Part shown: positions 6,605 to 12,335 of the stretch, one piece after another | How the letters are laid out: each line of letters begins with the position of its first letter | How positions within the stretch are numbered: position 1 is the first letter of the stretch | IMG/VR virus record: IMGVR_UViG_3300020182_000063 | Coordinates: 1-44,407 of that record | Reading direction: 5' to 3' (one strand) | Source of the DNA: a virus | DNA length: 44,407 nt | Program-made: the position numbers and the translations under genes | Notes under the pieces: generated by a model | What the model saw: the letters and a program-made list of their open reading frames with translations, nothing else | Database searches by the model: none | What the model was told of the DNA's origin: nothing

Positions 6605-7103
6605 TACCGAATCCTTTTTCTTTTTCTTCCGTCGTTTCATCCACGGAGGGTTCAAGTTCTTCATTTACTTTCCATGCTGCTTTTGCTTCATCGCCAATCA
6701 AACCTTCGAAAGGGCAAGGAGTTCCAGCCATCAGCATCGCGTCAAATACTCTTTCATCCTGACACAGAGTAGACACTGCTGCAACTTTCATTCCCATATC
6801 GTACAGAGTTTTCGAAAGTTTTAAGCGTTCACAGTTTGAGTCAGTTATCTGAGAACCCATAGAGATACCCAAAATCTGTGTCTGAACAGCCCCCGCAACT
6901 CCAAAAGTACACAAATCGCTGTTTGAAGTGTTGATAGTAGGCGTAATAGCAGACGCAGGAGGAGACCTCAAGGTAGTCGATGTATCTGATCTTGTAGTAA
7001 CTGTACTGTTAGTAGTAGAATCAGTACGAATAATGTTATCATCAATCGGAGCTTCTTCCGCAAATACGGGAAAGGCTAGTAGTAACAGTAAAATTCTTAT
7101 CAT
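6540..7103 (-). CDS. Exported protein with C-terminal membrane anchor, conserved in marine phages
   Basis: This 187-aa protein has a signal peptide (MIRILLLLLAFPVFAEE), a Thr/Ser-rich linker (25-60), and a conserved core with four Cys (CTFGVAGAVQTQ, SNCERLKLSKTLYDMGMKVA, LCQDERVFDAML, GTPCPFEGLIG). An acidic linker and a C-terminal hydrophobic helix follow (about 170-187). The layout suggests anchoring in the inner membrane with the Cys core in the periplasm. From memory this core is common in marine phage genomes and is uncharacterised. It is the first exported gene in the cassette. Confidence 0.65.
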   Translation of the reverse strand: MIRILLLLLAFPVFAEEAPIDDNIIRTDSTTNSTVTTRSDTSTTLRSPPASAITPTINTSNSDLCTFGVAGAVQTQILGISMGSQITDSNCERLKLSKTLYDMGMKVAAVSTLCQDERVFDAMLMAGTPCPFEGLIGDEAKAAWKVNEELEPSVDETTEEKEKGFGNGTKTLMGSAGVVSLLLLLVL

Positions 7104-7162
7104 TTTTATTAGTAGTCTCTTGAGTTGTTGTTTAAATTAATAGTTTAAAGTATTCTATACTT

Positions 7163-7471
7163 CTACCATTTTACCTTATCCGCCCAGTAAGCTGCACTTA
7201 GCTTACCCTTTGCAATATTTCTAGCATGACGAGCTTTAAAAGAACGACGACGAGCAGCAGCTGCCTTAGACTCACCCGCTTTCTTGGGAGAACCTGAGAC
7301 ACCTTGCTGACCGAATCGAATTGTTTTTACCTTGCCGCCAGCTTTTGCTACGACAACATGAGATTTTTTGGGATGCTTGGGAGTTCTTTTTGGTTTATTA
7401 AAACCAGAAACTCCAGCTCTTTTAAGGCGGGGATCTTTCTTTCTAACGCTTCTTCGTTTTTTTGCTGCCAC
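7163..7471 (-). CDS. Basic phage protein (DUF5872-like)
   Basis: This 102-aa protein contains over 25% Lys+Arg. It starts at GTG 7471 inside the end of the preceding small gene. Conserved features are RLKRAGVSGFNKPKRTP, HVVVAKAGGKVKTIRFGQQG, and the C-terminal FKARHARNIAKGKLSAAYW. This pattern recurs in many tailed phages (DUF5872-type, from memory). It most likely binds nucleic acid or is a small virion component; neither is shown here. It is the last of three consecutive basic genes. Confidence 0.75.
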   Translation of the reverse strand: MAAKKRRSVRKKDPRLKRAGVSGFNKPKRTPKHPKKSHVVVAKAGGKVKTIRFGQQGVSGSPKKAGESKAAAARRRSFKARHARNIAKGKLSAAYWADKVKW

Positions 7472-7607
7472 TTTTCTTTCTCTTCTTCTTAAACCCTGCT
7501 TTCATTAGGGAATAAGCTTTGGGTGAGATAGTAGACTTTTTCTTCGTTCTACTAGTACCCTTCTTTTTTCGGCGGTTTATATTTGCATACAATCCACGAG
7601 CAGCCAT
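7443..7607 (-). CDS. Small Lys/Arg-rich phage protein (54 aa)
   Basis: The 54-residue protein begins MAARGLYANINRRKKKGTSR, has STISPKAYSLMKAGF, and ends in a Lys-rich tail. The SPKAY..MKAGF element is a recurrent signature of a small phage protein family seen in marine phages (from memory). Its ATG shares one base with the TAA of the upstream gene (TAATG), and its 3' end overlaps the next basic gene by 29 nt. Function is unknown; a nucleic-acid-binding or packaging-related role is possible from composition alone. Confidence 0.65.
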   Translation of the reverse strand: MAARGLYANINRRKKKGTSRTKKKSTISPKAYSLMKAGFKKKRKKSGSKKTKKR

Positions 7608-7735
7608 TATTTACGTTTCTTCTTTGATTTCTTTTTCTTCTTAATATTCTTTAAGAAAGCCATTGGCATCTTTTGCTTCCCTTTTTTAGAGGGTCTTCCT
7701 TTCTTTTTGCCGTAAGTACCTTTTCCTGCTGGCAT
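7607..7735 (-). CDS. Small Lys-rich phage protein (42 aa)
   Basis: The 42-residue protein begins MPAGKGTYGKKKGRPSKKGK, a motif (GKGTYG.K.GRP.KK) common to tiny phage proteins of unknown function, then MPMAFLKN and a poly-Lys tail. It has a strong AAGGAG site upstream of ATG 7735. About 45% of residues are Lys or Arg. It is translationally coupled to the next gene. Confidence 0.65.
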   Translation of the reverse strand: MPAGKGTYGKKKGRPSKKGKQKMPMAFLKNIKKKKKSKKKRK

Positions 7736-7758
7736 GTATGAACTCCTTTTATAAATCG

Positions 7759-7938
7759 CTATGCCATTTGAATGGCTGGAAGTCTATCTTCCGGTTCTAC
7801 TAATACGCTAAGGTTTCCACAAACTACTTGTTGATTTCTCTCAACACATTTGCCACATTTAGACCCCACTTTATGAATAAGAAAGGGGTCTTTTTCTAAG
7901 TCTTTACTCGATATATTATTGCAAATACATACATACAT
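7759..7938 (-). CDS. Minimal Bfd-like [2Fe-2S] ferredoxin
   Basis: This 59-aa protein begins MYVCICNNISSKDLEKD and has VGSKCGKCVERNQQVV. This is the Bfd (bacterioferritin-associated ferredoxin) [2Fe-2S] layout: C-x-C at Cys4/Cys6 and C-x2-C at Cys28/Cys31. In Escherichia coli Bfd the second pair is at 38/41, so about ten residues of the helical part are missing here. The C-terminus diverges after an extra Cys40. Cellular Bfd reduces bacterioferritin to release iron; a role in iron release or Fe-S handling is inferred. The ATG at 7938 follows an AGAGG ribosome-binding site that can pair in a small hairpin. It lies directly downstream of the large structured RNA region. Confidence 0.75.
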   Translation of the reverse strand: MYVCICNNISSKDLEKDPFLIHKVGSKCGKCVERNQQVVCGNLSVLVEPEDRLPAIQMA

Positions 7939-7942
7939 AAAG

Positions 7943-8457
7943 ACCTCTATAATAGGTGGGGGCGCGTTACGCTTTAAGGCTGATTGCTCACCCCCAGGTG
8001 TTCGATGAGGTGTAGTGCTTCTTCGGGGAAGTCTTAACTACTCCATGACAGTTTGCCTCATCTCAGAAATAGTGGCCTTTTATTATCAGGAAAAAAGCCT
8101 TAAAACCTACACCCGGATTAGATCCTTTTGATTAACGTGGCGTGCATACACGGAGATGGTCTACGAGTTCTCTTCTCGGCAGGGTTTATGTTTTAACGTC
8201 GTCTCTAGCCTGAAAGACTCGACGTGCCCATAGGAATCGGTACCAGTTTATGGGGCAACGGGGTCATTAGCTCCCCAAGGGCAGTTTATATCCGCATCGG
8301 ACTGCCTTCCGAAGAGTCACTTATCGTAGCAACTATACCGTCTAACTAGGAGGAAGTTAGAATCCTCCACTCACTTACGCCTGAGGGGTATGGGCGATAC
8401 TCCAAATAACTAGGGGGTATCTCTAGTGGATTTTTAAAGAGTTTCCTCTCTTTTATG
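7943..8457 (-). ncRNA. Large structured RNA (~515 nt): candidate ornate ncRNA or giant 5' leader
   Basis: A gene-free region is transcribed leftward from a perfect sigma70 promoter (8464-8492). No reading frame of useful length crosses it on either strand and its GC content is visibly higher than its flanks. Helices seen by eye, in RNA order: 8453-8448/8441-8436; 8421-8414/8403-8396; 8368-8363/8354-8349 (or 8361-8355/8347-8341); 8306-8298/8294-8280; 8257-8249/8232-8225; 8224-8220/8201-8197; 8182-8175/8167-8161; 8099-8092/8081-8074; a three-tier arm 8062-8056/8010-8004 with 8041-8037/8016-8012 and 8031-8028/8024-8021 inside; and 7996-7989/7964-7957. It does not match tRNA, tmRNA, RNase P or group I/II intron cores as I know them. 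No terminator separates it from the Bfd-like gene, so it may be a separate RNA or a leader. Confidence 0.7.
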
Positions 8458-8463
8458 AATACA

Positions 8464-8492
8464 ATTATAACGGTAAATAGGTTAAGTGTCAA
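8464..8492 (-). promoter_or_regulatory. Consensus sigma70 promoter for the structured RNA
   Basis: TTGACA (8492-8487), 17-nt spacer and TATAAT (8469-8464) are a perfect match. An A-rich tract (AAAAAATAGTTC) precedes the -35. Transcription should start near 8457, immediately before the first hairpin of the RNA. Confidence 0.9.
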
Positions 8493-8505
8493 GAACTATT
8501 TTTTA

Positions 8506-8691
8506 TTAACTGTCGAAAAAATCATCATAATTTGGGTAAGGTATCTCAAACTCAAACATTTCTCCAATATCATTTGTTACGGTATAAGTAAAAGTAGCAG
8601 TGTCAAAACTGTCATTTACTACTACAGAGATTGCTCTCTGTTTAGCTTTCTTATACTTTGCGAAATCAATAATATTAGAAGTAGTCTTCAT
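8506..8691 (-). CDS. Small phage protein, function unknown
   Basis: This 61-aa protein has a basic N-terminal helix (NIIDFAKYKKAKQRA) followed by a beta-rich, acidic C-terminus (FEIPYPNYDDFFDS). It overlaps the upstream gene by 17 nt and is the last gene before the promoter of the structured RNA. No family is recognised. Confidence 0.55.
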   Translation of the reverse strand: MKTTSNIIDFAKYKKAKQRAISVVVNDSFDTATFTYTVTNDIGEMFEFEIPYPNYDDFFDS

Positions 8692-8932
8692 CAGTTCCGA
8701 ATCCTGCGGAGGCTAATGCGTCTCCGTCCCAATCAAATAAATCATTGTCTCCATCATTGTAACCTTCTTCAATACGAATTTCGTTTACAATAACTTGTTG
8801 AACTAACTCCCACGCATAATCTGCGCTAATTGAAAGCTGAACAGAAATCTCTGCCGCCATCTCTTCAGGTTCTTCGTCCCACATTGCTAAAACAATGCTT
8901 TCTGCTTCCTGATACAACCTATCCATCATCAT
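8675..8932 (-). CDS. Acidic helical phage protein, function unknown
   Basis: This 85-aa protein has about a third Asp+Glu. A helical N-terminal two-thirds (AESIVLAMWDEEPEEMAAEI; SADYAWELVQQVIVNEI) resembles a small three-helix bundle, followed by an Asp-rich tail (NDGDNDLFDWDGDA). It begins in an ATGA overlap with the iscU stop; the second and third Met codons are also possible starts. No catalytic motif is seen. Its coupling to iscU suggests co-expression, not necessarily a shared function. Confidence 0.55.
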   Translation of the reverse strand: MMMDRLYQEAESIVLAMWDEEPEEMAAEISVQLSISADYAWELVQQVIVNEIRIEEGYNDGDNDLFDWDGDALASAGFGTDEDYF

Positions 8933-9306
8933 ACTTGTTTCTCTTTGTAATCTTTTATCGCAGCTTTTATAGCATCTTCTGCTAGTACGCTACAATGAAT
9001 CTTAACAGGTGGAAGTGCAAGTTCATTAGCTAAGTCCGTATTTTTTATATTACCAGCCTCTTCTAAGCTCTTGCCTTTTACCCACTCACTTAACAGTGAG
9101 CTGGAAGCAATAGCGCTTCCACACCCATAAGTTTTAAATTTAGCGTCTAAGATAATATTATCTTCTACGTCTATCTGTAGAACCATTACGTCACCGCACG
9201 AAGGCGCACCCACTAAACCTGTACCAACAGTCTGGGAATCTTTGTCGAGTTTTCCCACATTCCGTGGGTTTTCATAATGATCCATAACCTGTTCGCTGTA
9301 TGCCAC
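8929..9306 (-). CDS. iscU: IscU-type Fe-S cluster assembly scaffold
   Basis: This 125-aa protein is full length for IscU. It builds [2Fe-2S]/[4Fe-4S] clusters from sulfur given by IscS. All key residues are present: Cys37 and Asp39 in GAPSCGDV, Cys62 in TYGCGSAIASSS, and the LPPVKIHCS motif with the HscA-binding LPPVK, His104 and Cys105. It begins MAYSEQVMDHYENPRNVG, very close to proteobacterial IscU as I remember it, which suggests fairly recent acquisition from a host. The start is GTG 9306 with GGAGAGG upstream. No IscS, IscA, HscAB or ferredoxin gene adjoins it, so it must use host partners. A Bfd-like ferredoxin lies about 1 kb downstream. Confidence 0.95.
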   Translation of the reverse strand: MAYSEQVMDHYENPRNVGKLDKDSQTVGTGLVGAPSCGDVMVLQIDVEDNIILDAKFKTYGCGSAIASSSLLSEWVKGKSLEEAGNIKNTDLANELALPPVKIHCSVLAEDAIKAAIKDYKEKQV

Positions 9307-9585
9307 TTAGTCCTCTCCTTCTCGAAGGTTTAACTCTTTCAAGTATTCGCCTCCCTCTACGGTGGTTTCATGTGCTCTTTCCCACCTTTTAATATTTTCT
9401 CGTATTCCATAGCACATTACAGAGCTAACATTACGAAAAGCAAAATCATCCAACTCTTTCATTTCCTCTCTACTGAGTTGTGCTAACTTTTTATCGTAGT
9501 TCAGCTCAATAAATTCAAGGCACACCATAACAAGTCTATCTTGTATATGTCTTTCCTTGGCTCTAAATAGCGGTGTATGAATCAC
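9307..9585 (-). CDS. Phage protein of unknown function upstream of iscU
   Basis: This 92-aa, mostly helical, charged protein starts at GTG 9585 in a GTGA overlap with the preceding gene and ends one base before the iscU GTG. Motifs are FIELNYDKKLAQLSREEMKE and VSSVMCYGIRENIKRWERAH. It has two Cys, too few for a cluster-binding motif. No family is recognised. Confidence 0.55.
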   Translation of the reverse strand: MIHTPLFRAKERHIQDRLVMVCLEFIELNYDKKLAQLSREEMKELDDFAFRNVSSVMCYGIRENIKRWERAHETTVEGGEYLKELNLREGED

Positions 9586-9863
9586 CGTCCAATGTCCTTA
9601 ATGTTATCTTTACCAATTACCATGTAACCACCCTTATTATAGGCAATCGCTACGGTATGGTTTCTGCTTTCTTCTCGCTTGTACGAAACATCCGCTGGTG
9701 GCTTATACTTCGTCATAGGAGCAGAAGGGTAGTACTTATCCTCCCTCATATTCTTAAACAAAGGGCCAGAAGCGGGGCGAAACACTGGTTCGGTCTTCCG
9801 AGTCCTTTTCACACTACGCTTCCTACCCGAGTAAGAATAGTCAATACTTCCTGAAATTATCAT
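9582..9863 (-). CDS. Basic phage protein, first gene of the iscU operon
   Basis: This 93-aa protein has a basic N-terminal region (YSGRKRSVKRTRKTEPVFR), a Pro-rich middle, and the C-terminal block VAIAYNKGGYMVIGKDNIKD ending DIGR. Similar C-terminal blocks occur in small proteins of marine phages (from memory). A strong AGAGGGAAAA site precedes the ATG, and the promoter at 9887-9915 lies 24 nt upstream. Confidence 0.6.
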   Translation of the reverse strand: MIISGSIDYSYSGRKRSVKRTRKTEPVFRPASGPLFKNMREDKYYPSAPMTKYKPPADVSYKREESRNHTVAIAYNKGGYMVIGKDNIKDIGR

Positions 9864-9886
9864 AGTTTTCCCTCTTTTGAAATATA

Positions 9887-9915
9887 ATTATACTGGCAAA
9901 GAGGATTCTTGTCAA
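9887..9915 (-). promoter_or_regulatory. Sigma70 promoter of the iscU operon
   Basis: TTGACA (9915-9910), 17 nt and TATAAT (9892-9887). The -35 contains the TGA stop of the gene at 9912 and is preceded by the same AAAATAATTC tract as the promoter at 1126-1154. Confidence 0.85.
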
Positions 9916-10154
9916 GAATTATTTTCCCTATGTAGTGCTTTTAATACTTCTGCCCACTGTTCCTCTGTAACACCGGCGTGATGGCCAGGAGCTGTTACCT
10001 TTTTCCATACTGGAAGTTCGCCCGACGGAGCTGTATTCACATACCCGTCAGACGTTATCTTGAGTTCCTCTCCTTCACGCCCACGTTCTTCGTTACCGTC
10101 TGCATTCAGTTCGGTTAACGCCTGCTGAAGCAATCTATAGTTCGGATTCGACAT
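9912..10154 (-). CDS. Small phage protein, function unknown
   Basis: This 80-aa protein starts at ATG 10154 (MSNPNYRLLQQALTELNADG) with GGTGAT 7 nt upstream. A TTG two codons earlier is less likely. The C-terminus contains a helix, EEQWAEVLKALHRENNS. Its TGA stop is part of the next promoter's -35 box. No family is recognised. Confidence 0.55.
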   Translation of the reverse strand: MSNPNYRLLQQALTELNADGNEERGREGEELKITSDGYVNTAPSGELPVWKKVTAPGHHAGVTEEQWAEVLKALHRENNS

Positions 10155-10431
10155 GCGCAATCACCATATCAAAAGCTTCTTGTAAGTCATAAAGCTCTTC
10201 TTCTGCGGAAGGGTCGGTACCCTCATTGCAAACCTGTTCTAGTTTTATAGCGACCATTGTTCGCCTTTCAAATAACTCATCTGTAAATTCATCATTTACA
10301 GACATTTCACAAGCCTTGAAAAACTTACGCAGCTTATGTCGTACATCAGCATCATTCTTACTGTCAAAGTCAAAAGAGATAGATTCATCATTATGATCTC
10401 GGTCTCTCATGCTAAAATTAAAGTTTCTCAT
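10135..10431 (-). CDS. Acidic phage protein, function unknown
   Basis: This 98-aa protein has a beta-type N-terminus rich in Asp (DHNDESISFDFDSKNDADVR) and a helical remainder (KLRKFFKACEMSV; LYDLQEAFDMVIAHV). It overlaps both neighbours, typical of this operon. No motif is recognised. Confidence 0.55.
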   Translation of the reverse strand: MRNFNFSMRDRDHNDESISFDFDSKNDADVRHKLRKFFKACEMSVNDEFTDELFERRTMVAIKLEQVCNEGTDPSAEEELYDLQEAFDMVIAHVESEL

Positions 10432-10631
10432 AGCGCTACTCCTCGTTTTGCTAGTTCGTTTCGTGCCTTCACACGGGTTTTCCTTTCACCCCGACGTAAA
10501 TCAGAGTCAGATTTTGTGCACAGTTCTACAAGCTCTGAAGTTTTCACTCCCGCAATTGGGAATACTTTCTTCGTCTTTACTTTTGTAGCTCGATCCACAA
10601 CAATTTCATTAGGCTTGAATTTTACTGACAT
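10428..10631 (-). CDS. Small basic phage protein
   Basis: This 67-aa protein starts at ATG 10631 (MSVKFKPNEIVVDRATKVKT), which has AAGGA upstream. The earlier in-frame ATG at 10667 lies upstream of the predicted transcription start of the promoter at 10668-10696, so it is rejected. The C-terminus is helical and basic (LRRGERKTRVKARNELAKRG). It is possibly nucleic-acid binding; no family is assigned. Confidence 0.6.
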   Translation of the reverse strand: MSVKFKPNEIVVDRATKVKTKKVFPIAGVKTSELVELCTKSDSDLRRGERKTRVKARNELAKRGVAL

Positions 10632-10667
10632 TTTATATTTTTCCTTTGTTTCTTTTAAGATGTGCAT

Positions 10668-10696
10668 ATTATATGGGCTAAAGCTTGTTGTGTCAA
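10668..10696 (-). promoter_or_regulatory. Sigma70 promoter
   Basis: TTGACA (10696-10691), 17 nt and TATAAT (10673-10668). It lies between the DUF3310 gene and the small basic gene at 10428-10631, which it drives. Confidence 0.85.
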
Positions 10697-10701
10697 TAAC
10701 T

Positions 10702-10923
10702 TTATACCTGTTTATCTGCCTGTATCTCCAACTCTATTAAGAGTTCCGCATAGTGAATAACTTTTCGCAAGTCATCAATTCCACCTTTGTCACGCCAACG
10801 AGTAATATACTTCACTATACAACCTTCAGAGAAAGTAAGGCCGTTTCTCTCAGCATACTCTGTAGGTTGAATAGCATACTTCTTGTAGTGGTCTCCACCA
10901 ACTTGTTTCTCCCACGCACTCAT
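10702..10923 (-). CDS. DUF3310-family protein
   Basis: This 73-aa protein has the DUF3310 signature QVGGDHYKKYAIQPTEYAE followed by FSEGCIVKYITRW and DDLRKVIHYAELLIELE. DUF3310 proteins (sometimes labelled nucleotide kinase-like on weak grounds) are widespread in tailed phages; no biochemical role is established. ATG 10923 forms an ATGA overlap with the upstream stop and has AAGGAG 8 nt away. A GTG three codons earlier is possible. Confidence 0.85.
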   Translation of the reverse strand: MSAWEKQVGGDHYKKYAIQPTEYAERNGLTFSEGCIVKYITRWRDKGGIDDLRKVIHYAELLIELEIQADKQV

Positions 10924-11123
10924 ACATTCCACTCCTTTTGTTCTTCAATAGCCATTTGACACATTTGTATGTAATCTTTATCAGCTTCATCTAATACAGA
11001 CCAAAACTTACTTACTTCTAGGGTAAGATCATAGGCCGCTTCTTCATTCTCCAGGTGTTGATTGCTTTCCATCATCTCCTGGAGCTTGTCCATTCTGTGA
11101 TTGATCTTCTGTTTCAGTCTCAT
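10920..11123 (-). CDS. Small helical phage protein, function unknown
   Basis: Up to 67 aa, all-helical (DLTLEVSKFWSVLDEADKDY; MCQMAIEEQKEW). The start is uncertain: ATG 11123 lies 80 nt inside the spanin gene without a clear ribosome-binding site, and ATG 11093 or 11075 are alternatives. The C-terminal half matches a small protein family I have seen in marine phages, without known function. Confidence 0.55.
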   Translation of the reverse strand: MRLKQKINHRMDKLQEMMESNQHLENEEAAYDLTLEVSKFWSVLDEADKDYIQMCQMAIEEQKEWNV

Positions 11124-11493
11124 AAGTAGTGGCCTTTTTATAGTATAGAATAATTTCTTTTGTTTCTTTAAAGTATCTGCGCAACTCTTGTAAATTTTCG
11201 GACATCTTCTCGTACCCGTCTGGCGTCAGAGCGAATACTACAAACTGTCCATCAAGCATCTTTTCAATCTCTGCTCGTTTCTCCTGATAGTTTTCTTCAG
11301 TTATTATCCAGAAGTTAACATCGAGCATGTCTATTTCACGAGGTAGAGGCGGCTGATAGATACGAATAGGAACTGTTTCTATTTTAGTTACTACGACAGG
11401 TTCCGGTATTACATAAGGTGCTGGCATATCCTTACCGCCAAACCAAGAACATCCACTAATAAGTAGTAATGATGCTATACTAATCGTTCGCAT
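11044..11493 (-). CDS. Lipoprotein, probable outer-membrane spanin
   Basis: This 149-aa protein starts at ATG 11493 with AAGGAGG 6 nt upstream. It has a lipoprotein signal peptide (MRTISIASLLLISGCSWFGG; lipobox LISGC) followed by a Pro-rich stretch (MPAPYVIPEPVVV) and a charged helical region with a polar tail. It lies next to a membrane-anchored coiled-coil protein and a lysozyme and overlaps the former. This is the arrangement of a two-component spanin pair, which fuses inner and outer membranes at lysis. The protein is longer than Rz1-type o-spanins, so the call rests on lipobox and context. Confidence 0.7.
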   Translation of the reverse strand: MRTISIASLLLISGCSWFGGKDMPAPYVIPEPVVVTKIETVPIRIYQPPLPREIDMLDVNFWIITEENYQEKRAEIEKMLDGQFVVFALTPDGYEKMSENLQELRRYFKETKEIILYYKKATTYETETEDQSQNGQAPGDDGKQSTPGE

Positions 11494-11899
11494 TTTCAAC
11501 CTCCTTTGACTCTTCCTCTATTGTTCTAAAGATACTAGCCGTGGCTTTATTTACTCTTGTTTCAATTAAGCCAGGCTTTGCTCTTGCGAGGCGAGTAAGA
11601 TTGTGGTCTTTAAATACTTTCATAAACCTAGACTTCTCCGCTTGTAAAGAGGCTGTTACAGCAGTAAGTTCAGTTACCTGAGCCTGCTGTTCCTCTCTTC
11701 GAGCCTCTAGTTCCGCGACCTTCGTCGCATTGTTTTCGGCCGCTGCCTGTAATACATTGTTGTTCTCTTTAAGAGTACGATTATTAGCCTCTAACTGAAT
11801 GACCGCATTCTCTAACTTTGCAACAGTGACTTGGTGATACGCATATGCACCGCCAGCAGCTCCGACTACACCTAGAACAAGTATGAGTTTAAGATACAT
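11480..11899 (-). CDS. Probable inner-membrane spanin (Rz-like)
   Basis: This 139-aa protein has an N-terminal membrane anchor (MYLKLILVLGVVGAAGGAYAY) followed by a long coiled coil (about 25-95; LENAVIQLEANNRTLKENN, then a Gln/Glu-rich stretch) and a basic periplasmic end. This is the topology of Rz-type i-spanins. It overlaps both the lysozyme gene upstream and the lipoprotein gene downstream, completing a lysozyme / i-spanin / o-spanin order. Confidence 0.75.
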   Translation of the reverse strand: MYLKLILVLGVVGAAGGAYAYHQVTVAKLENAVIQLEANNRTLKENNNVLQAAAENNATKVAELEARREEQQAQVTELTAVTASLQAEKSRFMKVFKDHNLTRLARAKPGLIETRVNKATASIFRTIEEESKEVENAND

Positions 11900-12335
11900 T
11901 TTCTAGTCGTACCATGAGGCGTTCCGCACGATTCGTCACTTGCTTATGCCAGCGCGAGTCTCGTCCTTCGACAGCAGCCTTCGGCCAATCGCCTTCCTCT
12001 AGTGCAGCACAGAAGTTCTTAAACTTTGACAAACGAGGACGCCCCATATTGAACATCATGTTTACCACAATTTCTTGAACTTCTCCAGGAAAGTCATGCC
12101 ATTTGGGGCCAAAAAGAACTTCGCACTCGTCAATAGATGTGTCCAGATCTTTCTCAAACGCTTCCCAAACTCGCTCCTCTGATACCGACGTACCCAAGGG
12201 CGAACCAAATTCCGAATCGCTCTCAATAACAAGATGACCAACACCAAAAGTAGCCAGGCCAAGATGGTCATTATAGATTTCATACTTGACACCTTCGTCC
12301 TCCTTTAGTTGGTTAAATACTTCTTCTCTGTTCAT
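11889..12335 (-). CDS. T4-type lysozyme endolysin (GH24)
   Basis: This 148-aa muramidase has the T4 lysozyme catalytic layout: Glu14 in KEDEGVKYEIYND, Asp23 in the same motif, and Thr29 in LATFGVGHLV. The C-terminal helix region includes VQEIVVNMMFNMG and RDSRWHKQVTNRAERLM, as in family GH24. It cleaves peptidoglycan at lysis. There is no signal or SAR segment, so it needs a holin, which could be one of the small membrane proteins in this block. GGAG lies 5 nt before the ATG; the gene overlaps both neighbours. Confidence 0.95.
   Translation of the reverse strand: MNREEVFNQLKEDEGVKYEIYNDHLGLATFGVGHLVIESDSEFGSPLGTSVSEERVWEAFEKDLDTSIDECEVLFGPKWHDFPGEVQEIVVNMMFNMGRPRLSKFKNFCAALEEGDWPKAAVEGRDSRWHKQVTNRAERLMVRLENVS

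Noticed and set aside
7860-7896. Strong AGACCCC/GGGGTCT hairpin with TTTTT, a terminator on the plus strand
   Set aside because: No plus-strand promoter or gene feeds it and the sequence encodes the Bfd-like protein on the other strand. It could end antisense RNA, but I have no evidence for one.
8349-8368. The GGAGGA/TCCTCC hairpin as a tRNA T-arm
   Set aside because: The loop is eight bases and lacks the TTCRA pattern; no cloverleaf partner arms are present.
7943-8457. tmRNA, RNase P RNA, or group I/II intron as identity of the structured RNA
   Set aside because: No tag-peptide frame, no GGTTC...CCA acceptor end, no RNase P conserved blocks as I know them, no domain V-like AGC hairpin, and it interrupts no recognisable gene.
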